Translations under genes and position numbers: made by a program
The notes under the pieces: generated by a model
The model's input: the letters and a program-made list of their open reading frames with translations, nothing else
What the model was told of the DNA's origin: nothing
Databases searched by the model: none
Part shown: positions 39,785 to 51,069 of the stretch, piece after piece
Layout: the number at the start of each line of letters is the position of its first letter
Position numbering within the stretch: the stretch's first letter is position 1
Assembly: GCA_002633025.1 (NCBI GenBank)
Contig: NMRB01002015.1
Span: 1 to 64,000 of the forward strand
DNA: 64,000 nt
Origin: Notospermus geniculatus
Taxonomy: Eukaryota > Nemertea > Pilidiophora > Heteronemertea > Lineidae
Direction of reading: 5' to 3'

Positions 39785-41926
39785 TCAACCTCGAGAAGCT
39801 ATATCAGCTGGATTGAGATCTGAGCTAATATGATTCCACTGAACCTTCGAAGAACCTTCATGTATGACCTGAAGCCTGTTGGCTACAAAAGTATGAAACC
39901 TAGAAGTCTCATTTCCAATGTAACGCATGACAGACATGCTGTCAGTCCAAAAGAAAGAATTATCAATTGGAACCTCAAGCTCCCTACGGAGCATTCTGTC
40001 TATGCGAACTGCGACTGTTGCTGCAGTCAATTCCAAACGGACAATGGACACTGGCTTCAAGGGAGCCACTCTCGACTTGGCTAAGAGAAGATTACAATGA
40101 ATTTCCTCATCAGAATTGAACACGCGTGCATAAGTACAAACACCATAGCCAGAAAGGCTTGCGTCACTGAAATGACAGAGCTGCAGAAATTCAAAGCCTT
40201 GTGGTCTGATACATCTTGGTACAGAAAAAGCTGCCAACTGGTGAAGACTGCTGATCCACTGATCCCTTCTCTCAGAAACGTCTCCAGGAATAGGGTCATC
40301 CCATCCCACTTTCAGTTTGCATAATTCTTGAAGCAAAATCTTGCCCTGGAGAGTCACAGGAGAGACGAAGCCCAGTGGATCGTAAGCAGAGCTCACGGTC
40401 GACAAAATTCCACGTCTAGTTTGTGGGCGTTCTTTCAACTTGAACACGAACAGAAAACTGTCTGATTTTACATCCCAATGAACACCCAAAGTCCTATCAA
40501 TTGGCAAAGTGTCTTGACCAAGGTCTAAATCTTTCAGTTGCTTGGCCCAGTGATCTTTTGGAATTGACTGCATCACATCTACTGAGTTACTCATCCATTG
40601 AGTCATGTTGAAACCACATTTGCTACACATTTCTCTGACATCTTTAGCGAGGTCAATTGCCCCTGAAACTTGATCACCCATCTGTTCAAAGATTGATTTC
40701 AGGAAATCATCTACATAGCAATTCTTACGCACACAATTTGCTGCAATTGAACCAAACAGGCCTTCATTGTCTTCCGCTGTTTTCTTCAAGGCAAAGTTAG
40801 CACAAGAAGGTGATGATGATGCTCCTAAAATATGAACTAACATCTGATATTCAACCACTGGGTTTGATACATCACCATCTTTCCACCAAAGAAAGCGAAG
40901 AAAGTTGGCATCTTTCTCTGGAACCCTAACCCTGTAGAACATTGACTCAACATCTGCAGTCATGGCAATATCTCCCTGTCTAAACCGAAGGAGAGTTCCT
41001 ATCAGGGTGTTTGTCAAGTTTGGACCCAGCAATAGCTCATCATTTAGGGATGTACCCTTATAACGGGCTGAGCAGTCAAAGACCACCCGCAACTTCATTT
41101 TCGTGGGGTGGTATACCCCGTGGTGAGGTAAATACCATTCTTTGCCATTATCCAACCCTAACTGATCCTGTGGAACTTCCCTTGCGTAGTTGTTTGCAAA
41201 AATCTTGTTCATGAAAGCCTTATACTCGGTTTGAAATTCGGGATTTCTTTCGAACTTCTTTCTCAGAGCATACATTCTCTGTTCAGCCTGGACCCGATTG
41301 TTTGGCAAGCACACATTCTTGTTTCTGAATGGTAAACCAATAACATACTGACCGTTACTAAAAGTACAACTGGACTGAACCTGTTTCATAAACTGTTTAT
41401 CCTCCCTCGACCATTCTGGTTGATCGTCCACAATCTTTTCACTAAAGTCCTGACTAAAATAGTTTTGCAACTGAGCTTTAAGGCTAACTTCATCACTGTC
41501 TACATCGGAATCTACATGTAACCTGAGAGCATTCATAGGCCTACTGACAAACCTCACAGATTCACAATCACCATGGCCAACCACTGGCCCATTGATAACC
41601 CAACCTAAAGCAGTTTTCACCGCGAAAGGTCCATCACCTTGAATGGGAATGATTTCCCAAGGTTCCATCAAACCTGGTGCATCATTACCAATCAAAATAC
41701 CAACTTCATTGCTCATGTTTGTGCGCTGGGGTACACCTCTGAGATAAGCAAACTGTTCAATTTCTTTCCTGGAAACCATGTCTTTCAAAGACACAGGCAT
41801 GCGTTCCTGTGTTCTGTTTTTACACAGAAATATCTGTTTTGGCACAAAAACATATGTTTTACACTTACAAACGCGTTTTGTGCACGTCTGATTTATGCGG
41901 ACATAACCGCCCATAGTACACTTCAC
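39785..41926 (-). pseudogene. BEL/Pao protease tail, reverse transcriptase and RNase H
   Basis: 713 codons without internal stop. GPFAVKTALGWVINGP marks the region after the DUF1758-type protease. RT motifs: LRVVFDCSARYKGTSLND, MTADVESMFYRVRV, and the catalytic YVDDFLKSI near 40715. The Pao RT tail has RRGILSTVSSAYDPLGFVSP. RNase H has HFSDASLSGYG and RLELTAATVAVR. The frame ends in TGA straight after NPADIASRG, where BEL elements normally continue toward integrase, so the stop is a lesion. The start shown is only the first start codon in an open frame; upstream gag is absent. Confidence 0.9.
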
Positions 41927-41940
41927 TTGACATTCATCCT

Positions 41941-43416
41941 ACAAAATACAGCAATATGGCGGAAATAATCTGTTGTCCTTCTCTTACGGACAGACCCCCC
42001 CCCCAAACGAAAAATTTAGTCTTTTTTGGCTTCAAAATACTTTTGCTACAGTCCCTAAACAGCGAGTTGGTCGCGGCATTGATGTCACTAGCATATTGAC
42101 CCGCGGCGAACACATTTTGAGGGAGTGTGTTTGTCCTTGAATATCCTGTGGTAGAGGGTCTGTAACTTTATTGATGAGTTTGTTTGGAGAGGGGTATAGT
42201 TCCATGGCTAGGAATCCATTTGTTAATCGTTAACCGTCCCGTCAAATCCATGAGCAGTAAGGAGTATTTTGGCTTTCTAAACAGCAGCACCATGCCTGGT
42301 TTATTTCACCTCTTCAGTCAGCCCTCATAATGCCAAGATGACCCAGATTCATGGTACAGGTTCATATGAGTCCCACTGTGTAGGCCTATGTGTTTACCAT
42401 GCAGCCACTCGTAGGTCACTGGCATTCTTGTAGATGGCAGCACAGGTCACCATACATCTGATTTTATCTCTTTTTCATACAAATAATCACTTCATTTAAA
42501 ACCAAAATACCGTCATAGGAGTCTCTTCCTATTGTACTGTACACACAGGCCGCTTTTCGCAGGCTTCAAACCCTGGCTAAGGAGGAGATCGGGCAGAAAG
42601 GCCGAATCGGTAGATTAGTCGGGTTCCAAATTGTCAAAAATAGGGTCCCGTGGGAATTTCGTGAAGAAAGTTGCCGACATACCTCAATCGAAAGAGTAGC
42701 ACTTCCTGAACAAGAAAATTGTTGCCGGCACTTTGGCATTTTCTTTTGATAGGAATATGGGCGGTTTCCATGGCAACCAACCGTGAAAATCGCATTTTTT
42801 GTTAAATGCTGATTTCTGAGCCCTTAGCAATGATATTTTGTTCGCTCAAGTGGCTATTTATATTTAATACCACGGCCGCTAAAATCCTATATCATCGTCA
42901 AGTTGATCCGGGTCAAGGCCATTCTAAAAGGTCAAGGTCAAATGGAAATTTTGACGTTTTCCCCTGAAATTTCCTGACTCTAAGTTCAAATCTCGTGTGT
43001 ATGAACATACTGAGACATAACAAATATTTTATGATTTAGAAAATATCTGCTGATAATTCCTTTTCTTTTGATGTATAATACATGAACCTACGCCTAGAGT
43101 GTTTTTGAGGAAATAAAGGAGAAATACACCAAGGTGCGTAAAATGTAGGACAATGACTTTGTCATTGGACCGAAGAAATGAGCTTTGTACAGGAGAATGG
43201 GACCCGATGTACAGATAACTTTTGAACAGTTGGATTTACACCCCATAAATGTATTACCAACAGATAGAAACATGGTGCCTCAGAAGCAGACAAGCATGTT
43301 CTTAATTGTTTTCAGCAGTTATGTAATAAGAAATGACGTTTTTATGCAAATTAACACAAAAATGCGTCAAAATACATAAAAACGCCGTTTCCAATTACGT
43401 AACCAGTTAAAAATTA
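41941..43416. other. Non-coding stretch, no element boundaries recognised
   Basis: Contains a C-run (41996-42004) and AT-rich segments. A single N at 43419 marks a join just beyond it. No supported frame or repeat. Confidence 0.3.
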
Positions 43417-43990
43417 CTNCGTCGTCGTCGTCGTCCGTCGTACTCCGTTAGCAGGGCACGTTTCGTAACCGCTGGAACTATTGATCTGAAACTTGGTACA
43501 TATATACCCCTAGGTCAGATGACCTATGACACCAAGTTTTGGTCCGATTCGACTCTTAACTTGGCCACCAGGTGGCGGAAACCAAAAACACAAAAAGTGC
43601 AATAACTCCTGAACTAATGACTGGCTCACCTCCAAATTTTTATCATATGTGTATCTAATGAGGGTACATTACATACATAACAGGTTTTTGGTTTGACCTA
43701 CTTTTCAAGGTCACAGAGGTCAAAGTTCAAAACTTAGTCATTTGGTGGCGCGTTTCGTAACTGCTTGGGCTATTGACTTGGAACTTGGTACATATACACC
43801 CCTATGTCAGATGACCTATGACACCACTTTTCGGTCCGATTCAATTCTCCGCTTCGCCACCAGGTGGCCAAAACCAAAGCACAAAGTCCAGTAACTCCTG
43901 AACTGTAACTGGATTGTCTCCAAATTTTTACCAGGTGCATCTAATGAGGATACATGACCCTGGAACATTTCGATTTAACATTTGTCATTT
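43417..43990. repeat. Second copy of the CCGTC-rich repeat, left end hidden by an N
   Basis: After the N at 43419 comes (GTC)n, then GGCACGTTTCGTAACCGCT and two tandem units of about 300 bases (landmarks ATGACCTATGACACCA at 43518 and 43822, and GCGTTTCGTAACTGCTTGGG). Related to 38497-39700. Confidence 0.6.
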
Positions 43991-44618
43991 GTTTTTCTGG
44001 TACGTTCACCCAGGTGAGCACATGGTCCATGGACCATTTCATTTGCCGATTTGATGGATTTCGTGCACTGACATACGACTGAAGTGCCGTTTTCAAGATC
44101 CTCGACCGCAGGTGAAAAAGTGCGCGAGTTTCAAACTGGGTAAACTTTAGTGCCCTAAAGTTTACCCAGGATCGTCCTGGGTAACTTTTAGGGTTACCCA
44201 GGTTGGTCCTGGGAGATACATCCGATCTGTGTACAGTCATTTATACACAGCAAGGTATAGCAGATAACAGGTCAACTCAGGTTGACAACAAAATCCAACA
44301 TGGCTACTCCATTATAATAAGATGAGTGTCAAGGTCAGTACTGGGCATGCGCATTTGCCTTAAGTAGCCTAAGCGCCCCGTGCCGGGCCTGACCCGGTGT
44401 CCGTTTCCACTACACGTTTTTCTAACCTTGGAGAAATTACCCGGGCCGAGCCCAGCTCCTCTCGATGAGCCCGGCTCGCTTGGATTTAGCACGGTGCCGA
44501 GCAGGCTGGACCCATTTCCACTTACCGGTACGACTTTTCTGCTGTGCCGTGCTCGACCCGGGTCGAGCACGGATAAATTGGAAATTGGAAAAGGTATCCC
44601 AGTAATTCACGCCAAAAA
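43991..44618. other. Non-coding stretch with GC-rich inverted motifs
   Basis: TTTCCACTACACG at 44405 and TTTCCACTTACCGG at 44515 are inside-facing motifs like MITE ends, with CCCGGGTCGAGCACGG between, but the arms do not pair well. GGTCCATGGACCATTTCATT (44024) also occurs in the 24-26 kb nest. No gene. Confidence 0.35.
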
Positions 44619-45491
44619 TTATTCTGTTACAACTCGATAGGCACGTAACATTTGTTCACGGTTATTGTCCGAAGAAGTTGAGAACGTTAAGATAAACCCG
44701 TTTTGAACAAATCCTATGGAGCTCGGATACTTTTTTAATTTGTGTAGCTTGCTTACGTAGTTGTACTTCCTTTTCCGATGAGGGAAACTGACCAAGAAAT
44801 ACTTTTTGTTGATATCCTTAGCAACAAGAACAAATCGATCATTGGTAACTTCATAGTATAATGTGCTGATGGCTTTTGTCCAATATGACGTGTGCCCGAA
44901 CGGACGAATTTTATGACGGGTTTTGCAACATTCTTTCCGCCTGAAGACGTAGCCTTGATTCTTATGTTTGTGCAGATGTTTGTACACTACTACGACGTCC
45001 ATGCTTTTAAAGACTAGTCCATACCTAATAGGATGTTTTGAAGTATGTAACTTCGTTAGGTCTATTTTACGCCTTATACGGACCGAAGTGGATCCATTTC
45101 CACGACTCAATCGTAAACTGACTAACAGCAAGTAGCGCTTTATACGGTTCTTCAAGCAGCGCAATTTAATAAAAGTAAGCAATTCGTTGTCTCCACTCCT
45201 GATTTCTCGTAGACCAGTGAAGTGAAGTTTTTCAGACGAACAAAAATTAGTGGATATCAAGATGCGTGTTTTCACTTTTGACATCAAATGTACCACAACT
45301 AGTGAATCAACCCTTCTACCGCGTTCATTGTACAAAAAATTCATTCCAAATGCAGTGGACAGATGTGGTTTGTTAATAATGGTAAGGTTTGTTAGGTACT
45401 TGACTCTAAAAGCAGGATATGAGTGAGGGTAAAAGGAGCATGCATAAAACGTCAGGTCAGCTTGTTTGGTTTTTTTTGTGTACTCAGGCAT
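44619..45491 (-). CDS. Hypothetical 290-residue protein
   Basis: An uninterrupted - strand frame from ATG 45491 (MPEYTKKTKQ) to the stop at 44619, unlike its neighbourhood, where frames are short. I recognise no family. It is basic, with many Arg/Lys and aromatic residues, and shows several alternating hydrophobic segments of the kind seen in beta-propeller blades (VDSLVVVHLM, RYLLLVSLRL, DRFVLVAKDINKKYFLVSF, IGFVQNGFILTFS). No signal peptide or membrane helix. No transposon signature at either side, though a MITE lies 80 bases upstream (45574). It may be a single-exon host gene, an exon, or a remnant of an unrecognised element. Confidence 0.45.
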   Translation of the reverse strand: MPEYTKKTKQADLTFYACSFYPHSYPAFRVKYLTNLTIINKPHLSTAFGMNFLYNERGRRVDSLVVVHLMSKVKTRILISTNFCSSEKLHFTGLREIRSGDNELLTFIKLRCLKNRIKRYLLLVSLRLSRGNGSTSVRIRRKIDLTKLHTSKHPIRYGLVFKSMDVVVVYKHLHKHKNQGYVFRRKECCKTRHKIRPFGHTSYWTKAISTLYYEVTNDRFVLVAKDINKKYFLVSFPHRKRKYNYVSKLHKLKKYPSSIGFVQNGFILTFSTSSDNNREQMLRAYRVVTE

Positions 45492-45573
45492 GGTATAAAT
45501 CAGGAATTGTTTTTCACTTGAAGCGCGAACTTGAGAAAAACGTGAGCCTCCCGTTTCTCCTCTGAAATGTAAA

Positions 45574-45990
45574 AAGGGGTCAGAGCCAGAACAACCTAAG
45601 TGCGTTTTTTAAATTTTACAGGAGAAGCTCAAAACACTTTTTGCACATAGGTCGTTCTGGCTCTAAAAAAATTATTTTTGATGAATTTTAGCCAAATGCC
45701 AAGATATAGGCATGTTAAGCTGATTTGATAAGAACAAGATATATTTTTGCTTCTTCGAATCACTCTTAGTTACTGTTTAGGGTTTCTAGGGAGCATGCAA
45801 AACACAACAGACTATCAGGACGCACATAGGCTGTTCTGGCTCTCAGCCTTTTTTGACTCCAGTTTCACCCAAAAGGGGGCAGTACTCCTCATAAAGCTGT
45901 GCTTGATGAATAGAGCTCTTTTCAAGCTTCATATATCAGTTCCAAAATAAACCAAGTGGCACATAAGTTGTTCTGGCTCTGACCCCTTCT
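45574..45990. mobile_element. MITE with AGGGGTCAGAGCCAGAACAA ends
   Basis: The right end mirrors the left over about 27 bases (GTTCTGGCTCTGACCCCTT). GTTCTGGCTCT also occurs inside at 45653 and 45832, suggesting internal subterminal repeats. No coding sequence. Confidence 0.75.
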
Positions 45991-46987
45991 AATGTTTCAT
46001 TGAAGGTCAGGTTTCATCTAACTGTTCCATTTCTTAGACACACTCTCTCTCTCTTTCACCTGAATTGATGGACGAAAGGATACTGTATCTACGGAAGGGG
46101 TAGCGAACTGCATAATACATTCAAAGCAGGGATCAACAACGTCTAAAATATACAAGTGATTTAAATATGGAACTGATGACTTGGACGTGTCAAGTTTTTG
46201 TGGAGCAGGCCATTTGTAAGGCGCAAATCATAAAAATTGTGCCCGGAGTGGAGGGCGCTAGGGCCAAGTGTCACTCGACCCAGAAAGCCCATCCTGATAA
46301 TATCAGGTCATTTACGGTCGTACCCTCCCTCAATGCCCCGAGGACATCCACCCCGTTTCGGTGGGGGAGAGGGACATTCCCTCTTGTGTACTCGCCAGTT
46401 GGTTATTCACAAATGAACCATGCAAAGAGTGGGGAAATGCCACTTGATGTAATAGACAAATATCGCGCCTAGTGCTACAACGTCTGCACATAGATCTGGT
46501 GTTACGAGTTACCGGATACCAGGATCATAGCATTGTATCTCATTCCATAATTTATGCACGCTGTCGAATGACAGCTGCCCGAAAACACATGAACTGGATC
46601 ATTGGTCCCATTGGTACGTACTCGTTATCTAGATAATCCGTGAGAATCATGTTGACCTGAAGTTAATTCAGGAACAATCAGAAACTCAGCGAGTTTGTCA
46701 GCGGATCGAGAAATTTTCAAATCTGCCATTTGGGGATATGACCAGGACTGGATAGAAGCTTCACTGTGATTGGCTGGATTCGGCGAAGTTCAGTACTCCG
46801 CTCCTTCCCCAACGAAATGGCATGGATGTCGCCAGGGTCTGAACCAAGCGCGAGTTGGGGAGCCGGTTGTGAAGACCCTGGGTGCGAGGATGCAGAAAGC
46901 CATATTTTCCTCTTTTGGCGCCTCGGGTAACATTTCGTTCAAGGCGTGACATTTTCGCTCTACCGCCCGACCCGATGGGCACCATTT
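45991..46987. other. Non-coding stretch with a weak inverted repeat
   Basis: 46230-46400 (+) and 46770-46985 (-) show weak similarity around CCGTTTCGGTGGGGGA / CCATTTCGTTGGGGAA. Too diverged to assign. Confidence 0.3.
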
Positions 46988-47194
46988 TATTGTATTAATT
47001 GAATTGAATTGAATTTTATTTGCTCAACATGACAATGCTTAGAGCATTCTTACATTCTTTAACACATACATTTGTTACAAGATGGCGGGGGAAGGTTACA
47101 ATATTTTTTTTTTTTTATTCATAAAGCGCAGAAAACTCCAAATATGGCTATCAACATCTACACATATTTCAGTTTTGAGGGGTTTCATGATTAA

Positions 47195-47629
47195 TCATAC
47201 CTTATAATGTGTTGAAACTTTTGAGAGAAAAATCGATAAATTTTGCAAGGTGGGATTTGCCGAGTTAAATAAACTTGTTAATTTATGAATGTTTGGATTT
47301 TCATAGAAATGTCTAGGGATATAGTTCTTTCTTAAATTCATAAAAAAGGGGCACACAAAAATTGCATGAAATTCATCGCCAATAGCCATATTAATGCATT
47401 TAGTGCACAGTCTTTCCTCTCTTGGAATTGAAGAATATCTACCCACTTCTATCGGTAAACTATGATTACTGCACCTAAATTTCGTCAGTGGAATTCTATG
47501 TTTAGGCGATAGGGAGAGTAAATATTTTTCCATTCCCCAATTTAGTTTTACTTGCCGGTACATGGCTGCTTTTGACGAATCAGCTAAATCACTATACCAT
47601 GACTGTATATATTGATCGGTTAGCCTCAT
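47195..47629 (-). pseudogene. LINE ORF2 C-terminal fragment with zinc-binding motif
   Basis: 144 codons: RLTDQYIQSWYSDLADSSKAA, LTKFRCSNHSLPIEVGRY, and CTKCINMAIGDEFHAIFVCPFF (C-x2-C ... H-x4-C), the usual ORF2 tail after the reverse transcriptase. It ends at 47195, followed by the 3' UTR. It matches the endonuclease piece in strand and spacing, so both belong to one element. Confidence 0.8.
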
Positions 47630-47707
47630 TTTTACCAGTTCACCAAGATACTCAACATTTGGGAATTCATGGGTTTGCCAAAGAAATGCTAAACCACATT
47701 GTTCCAN

Positions 47708-49245
47708 GTGAACGGTCTATTTAGCATTTCATTATTTATTGTACCTTGATTCAAAGTCTCAGCATTTCCATCTAATACATCATCAGTGCCTTCATCATTA
47801 TTGCTATTCAACCTTTGGAAAAACTCATATAAATCTTCTAAAGAAGCCTCACAGGTGGATGGTTTAGATTTTTTAAAGTATTTCCAAAAACGCCTTGGGT
47901 CAGAACGTTCCATCCTTCTCAAATTGGCATTATGCTGCACCCTCTCATTTTCCTTTACGTTCTTTATTGCACGTTTGTACTCTCTATATGCTTTATTCAA
48001 ATCTCTCCTATTCCGCTCATTCGGGAGCGACTTATACCTTCTCCTCAACCTTCTGTACATACGACGTTTGTTTTTAACCTCATTATCTCTGAACACTGAC
48101 TTTCTTTTCCTACTATTACTCCTTGCTCTTCGACATATTTTCCTACCCATTACCTGTTCAGCTGTTGTATTTAATAAACCACACATCATATCATTTGCAT
48201 CATTTACACTTATTCTATTTTCTAACAATTTCTTATTAATATTTTCAAAATCCATACTTTGCAGAGCTTCTACAAAATCCTCTACTTTATTTTGTTTCCA
48301 GTCTATTCTACTTCTGTTTGCACCTGTATCACTTTCTTCTATATCCGCCTCATCTTCAGTCGATCTACTTTTATATTCAAATTTACATACTAACTGACAA
48401 TGAACATCCGACAGTACTCTATCAAAATTTTTAACCTCAAGATCAATTATGTTCTTAAATAAATCAGCTGAGGCTATAAAATAATCAACCACGTGACTGC
48501 TCTGCCCTTTAAAGCAAGTGAAATTTCCAATCAAGTCGTTTCCTACTCGTCCATTAACTATATACAAATTGTTATCTTTACAAAACTCTATAAACCGGTA
48601 ACCATAATTGTTAATACTTGTATCCTTATTCGCTCGTTGTAATTTTCCATTTTCAATAAACCACTCTAACGGATTTCCCTCTATGATACCATCTAGGCCT
48701 AGTCTATCTACAATTTCTGGGTCAATTTCAACATAGTCGTTTAAATTCCTCGTGTATGCATTAAAGTCGCCTCCAATACACACGTGACCATCAAAGCCAT
48801 TTAGTACACTCATTAATTCATTATTTAGTTCCCCAAACAGTTCAATCCCTCCATAACTACTGGTTTCTGGTGGCAGATAAACACATCCTATAAATATTTC
48901 TTTCTCCAGGCCAAATTTACCTTTTACCCACTGCACAAGTCTACTAGATGCTTGTACAAATTTTGTTCCATCCATTAACACCTTTCTAACTGCTACAACA
49001 ATCCCCCCAGATCTTCTAACTGACAGTTCCTTTCTATTATTCAGTACTACATCAAAACCTTCACTATCAAATAGATTCTTAACCCATAATTCATCAGTAT
49101 TGTCTAATTTAGATTCTGCTAATAAAACAATATCGGCTTCTTTCAACAAATCACGAAATTCTTGGGTATCACATTTACCTCTCAATCCCCCTACATTCAA
49201 AAACGTACAGACAAGTTCTTTTTGACCGTTTTCTGGCTCACTGTC
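47708..49245 (-). pseudogene. LINE ORF2 endonuclease region, RT deleted
   Basis: The frame is open from just after the ORF1 TAG. The apurinic-type endonuclease spans about the first 240 residues: N in LNVGGLRGK, E in VLLAESKLD, D/N in CIGGDFNAYTR, VVDYFIASADLF, and SDVHCQLVCKF with the SDH triad intact. A basic helical linker follows (KRKSVFRDNEVKNKRRMYRRLRRRY) that normally precedes the reverse transcriptase, then the sequence breaks at the N (47707). There is no ATG between the ORF1 stop and the endonuclease core, so initiation must be non-AUG or translation must pass the amber codon. The enzyme would nick target DNA for priming. Confidence 0.85.
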
Positions 49246-50454
49246 CTACGTTATCTCCATTTCGTCTTGGTTCTCAAGGACATTTCTGGTGTTTGCCAAG
49301 ATATCACTCAGTTCTGGGTTTTCATTCCCACCATTACGTTGTTGTGCGGGCATACCCCATGCGGACGTACTAGGCATCGGAGCTGGCACTGTTTTTCCAT
49401 TGCCCCCACTTGTTGTCCGGTTTGTGTCTAGTGTTCGCTGGTATGGTGCTCGGGCTGGTACCTTCCTAGCGTGGCTTCCACTGGCTTGTTGGTTAGTCTG
49501 TCGTGGTTTTGGTGGATGGTTCTTCGCGATAGCTCGTACTTCACCGTCGACTACCTTGTACACTGCATCGTCATATATCATCTTATCATAAGTGACGAAG
49601 ACGTTCGCTGATGGATTCGTATCTCTGATGGCGTTACACTTATCAAAAAGCATACGACGCTTTTCTCGTATTTCACGGGGAAAGTCCTCGATTATTCGAA
49701 TTGTCTTATCGTTTCCCTGTTTCCTAGCTTGATAAACGGAAACTCGATCTTTGTAATCTCGAAAGCCCGCCATTATAGCACGTGGTTTCGTTCCTTGACG
49801 GGGCTGTTTACCCGGCGGATTGCGATGTACTCGTGTAAACACCAGTGCCTGGACCATTGGGAGGTCCATTTCAAATTTTTTCACCAAATTTTCGCGAATG
49901 ACGTCCTCGCAATTTTCGTCTCGACACTCAGGAATTCCCAGAAAGACAAGATTGTTCCGTCTAGATCTGGCCTCTTGGTCTATAATTCGTTCCTCTAGAG
50001 CTGCCAACCGAGTGTTGACGTGGCTAATATCTGGTTGACTTTTACTTGTAGATCGTTTGACTGATTCTATTTCATTTTGCAATCGTTTCTCAAGATCAGT
50101 CAAGCGCCTCGTGAACTCTGATTGTAGACTTTCTCGCAGTGTTTCGATTTTGAACTCGATTAATGCAGAAATATCACTAGTTATAGATTTGGTGCTATCG
50201 TCAATCTTTTTGTCGACTGACACTTTCAGTTCCCTTATTTCCTTAAGAATTGTTTTCATTGTGCTAGTGCCGTTTCTGTCATCGTCATCCGATGCAAAAG
50301 CACACGCTTCGTCTGCACCCGTTTGTTCCTCTAGTTCGTCCATCGTGTTGGTCTTTCTAGCTGATTTTTTAATCGGTGTATTCGAATCTGACTCACTAGT
50401 ATTAGACGAATGTTTTCGTTTTTGCCGTCTATTTCTATTCCGAGGTCGTGTCAT
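49246..50454 (-). CDS. LINE ORF1p-like RNA-binding protein
   Basis: 402 residues from ATG 50454. The basic N-terminus (TRPRNRNRRQKRKHSS) is followed by an acidic patch. A coiled coil runs over about residues 60-165 (ELKVSVDKKIDDSTKSIT ... ALEERIIDQEARSRRNN). An RRM-like domain begins NNLVFLGIPECRDENCEDVI and includes VFTRVHRNPPGKQ and RPRAIMAGF-like strands; a Ser/Pro-rich tail closes the protein. This is the Transposase_22/L1 ORF1p layout: a trimer that packages element RNA. It ends in TAG at 49246-49248. The frame continues open beyond the stop straight into the endonuclease. Confidence 0.85.
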   Translation of the reverse strand: MTRPRNRNRRQKRKHSSNTSESDSNTPIKKSARKTNTMDELEEQTGADEACAFASDDDDRNGTSTMKTILKEIRELKVSVDKKIDDSTKSITSDISALIEFKIETLRESLQSEFTRRLTDLEKRLQNEIESVKRSTSKSQPDISHVNTRLAALEERIIDQEARSRRNNLVFLGIPECRDENCEDVIRENLVKKFEMDLPMVQALVFTRVHRNPPGKQPRQGTKPRAIMAGFRDYKDRVSVYQARKQGNDKTIRIIEDFPREIREKRRMLFDKCNAIRDTNPSANVFVTYDKMIYDDAVYKVVDGEVRAIAKNHPPKPRQTNQQASGSHARKVPARAPYQRTLDTNRTTSGGNGKTVPAPMPSTSAWGMPAQQRNGGNENPELSDILANTRNVLENQDEMEIT

Positions 50455-50912
50455 GGCGGGCTATTTCGAATAGTTCCATATTACGTTTGTGGAATTCTTA
50501 TAGACGTTTCGATCCACTGAATATGCTCCCAATTGAACGAGTCGCTTGGGCGTTGCTTGCGGTTGGTGTGCGCCAGCAGTTAGTGAAACGTGACGGCCGA
50601 TTTTTGGTCGTGGCCAACTCCTAAAAATATGACCTGTTTCGGCAGTACATTGACACGCCCATGTACATCAATACACTGTATGATATGGCGTCTCCAGTAT
50701 GTTTAGCCTTGATATCCACTTCACACTCAAAAAGTCACTTCCTGAGACAAGAATGGCACCTACCTCCACTTGGAAAGCAAGAATATAGATTAAAACACTC
50801 TTTAGTCCCACTTTTACTCACTTATTATCGAATATGTCTACAAATTTTGAAGTTTGTTTTCTGCGACTTTAAAAACTCGTTCCTCCTACCGCCATCTTGA
50901 AATCACACAAAA
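50455..50912. other. LINE 5' flank and non-coding sequence
   Basis: Just upstream of LINE ORF1 (in - orientation); probably contains its 5' UTR, but no boundary is visible. Confidence 0.3.
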
Positions 50913-51069
50913 AGGGACTCTAGAGGCAGCCCAGCATGGCTGGGGAAAACCCCGGGGAAAACCCATGTTCAATACCTCGTACTGGTGATTAACGTTAAAG
51001 TGGCGCCGCCTAGTTGAAGAACCGGTACTGATAGTAGCCTAATGGCGAGCTGCCTCTAGAGGCCCTTTA
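50913..51069. mobile_element. 157-bp MITE, AAGGG(A/C)CTCTAGAGGCAGC ends
   Basis: AAGGGACTCTAGAGGCAGC and, in inverse, AAGGGCCTCTAGAGGCAGC. Short arms only; centre unique with CCCCGGGG. Confidence 0.7.

Larger units (their letters stand above)
36294..41940 (-). mobile_element. BEL/Pao LTR retrotransposon, 5'-truncated and interrupted
   Basis: On the - strand: protease tail, reverse transcriptase and RNase H (41926-39785), a 1.2-kb foreign repeat, integrase (38496-37082), then a 3' LTR (36914-36294). Gag, most of the protease and the 5' LTR are missing above 41940. Frameshifts and a stop show that it is dead. Confidence 0.88.
46988..50454 (-). mobile_element. Non-LTR retrotransposon (LINE) lacking its reverse transcriptase
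   Basis: ORF1 (L1 ORF1p-like), endonuclease and ORF2 C-terminus in - strand order, then a 3' UTR with an A-run (47101-47116 in complement) and an AATTC repeat tail (46996-47015 in complement). The reverse transcriptase is absent exactly where a single N (47707) interrupts the sequence. Confidence 0.88.

Noticed and set aside
46230-46985. Inverted-repeat element with CCGTTTCGGTGGGG
   Set aside because: Similarity too weak and patchy to set ends or a target duplication.
47786-48397. 203-codon + strand frame inside the LINE
   Set aside because: Antisense of the endonuclease linker, Leu/Ser-rich shadow.
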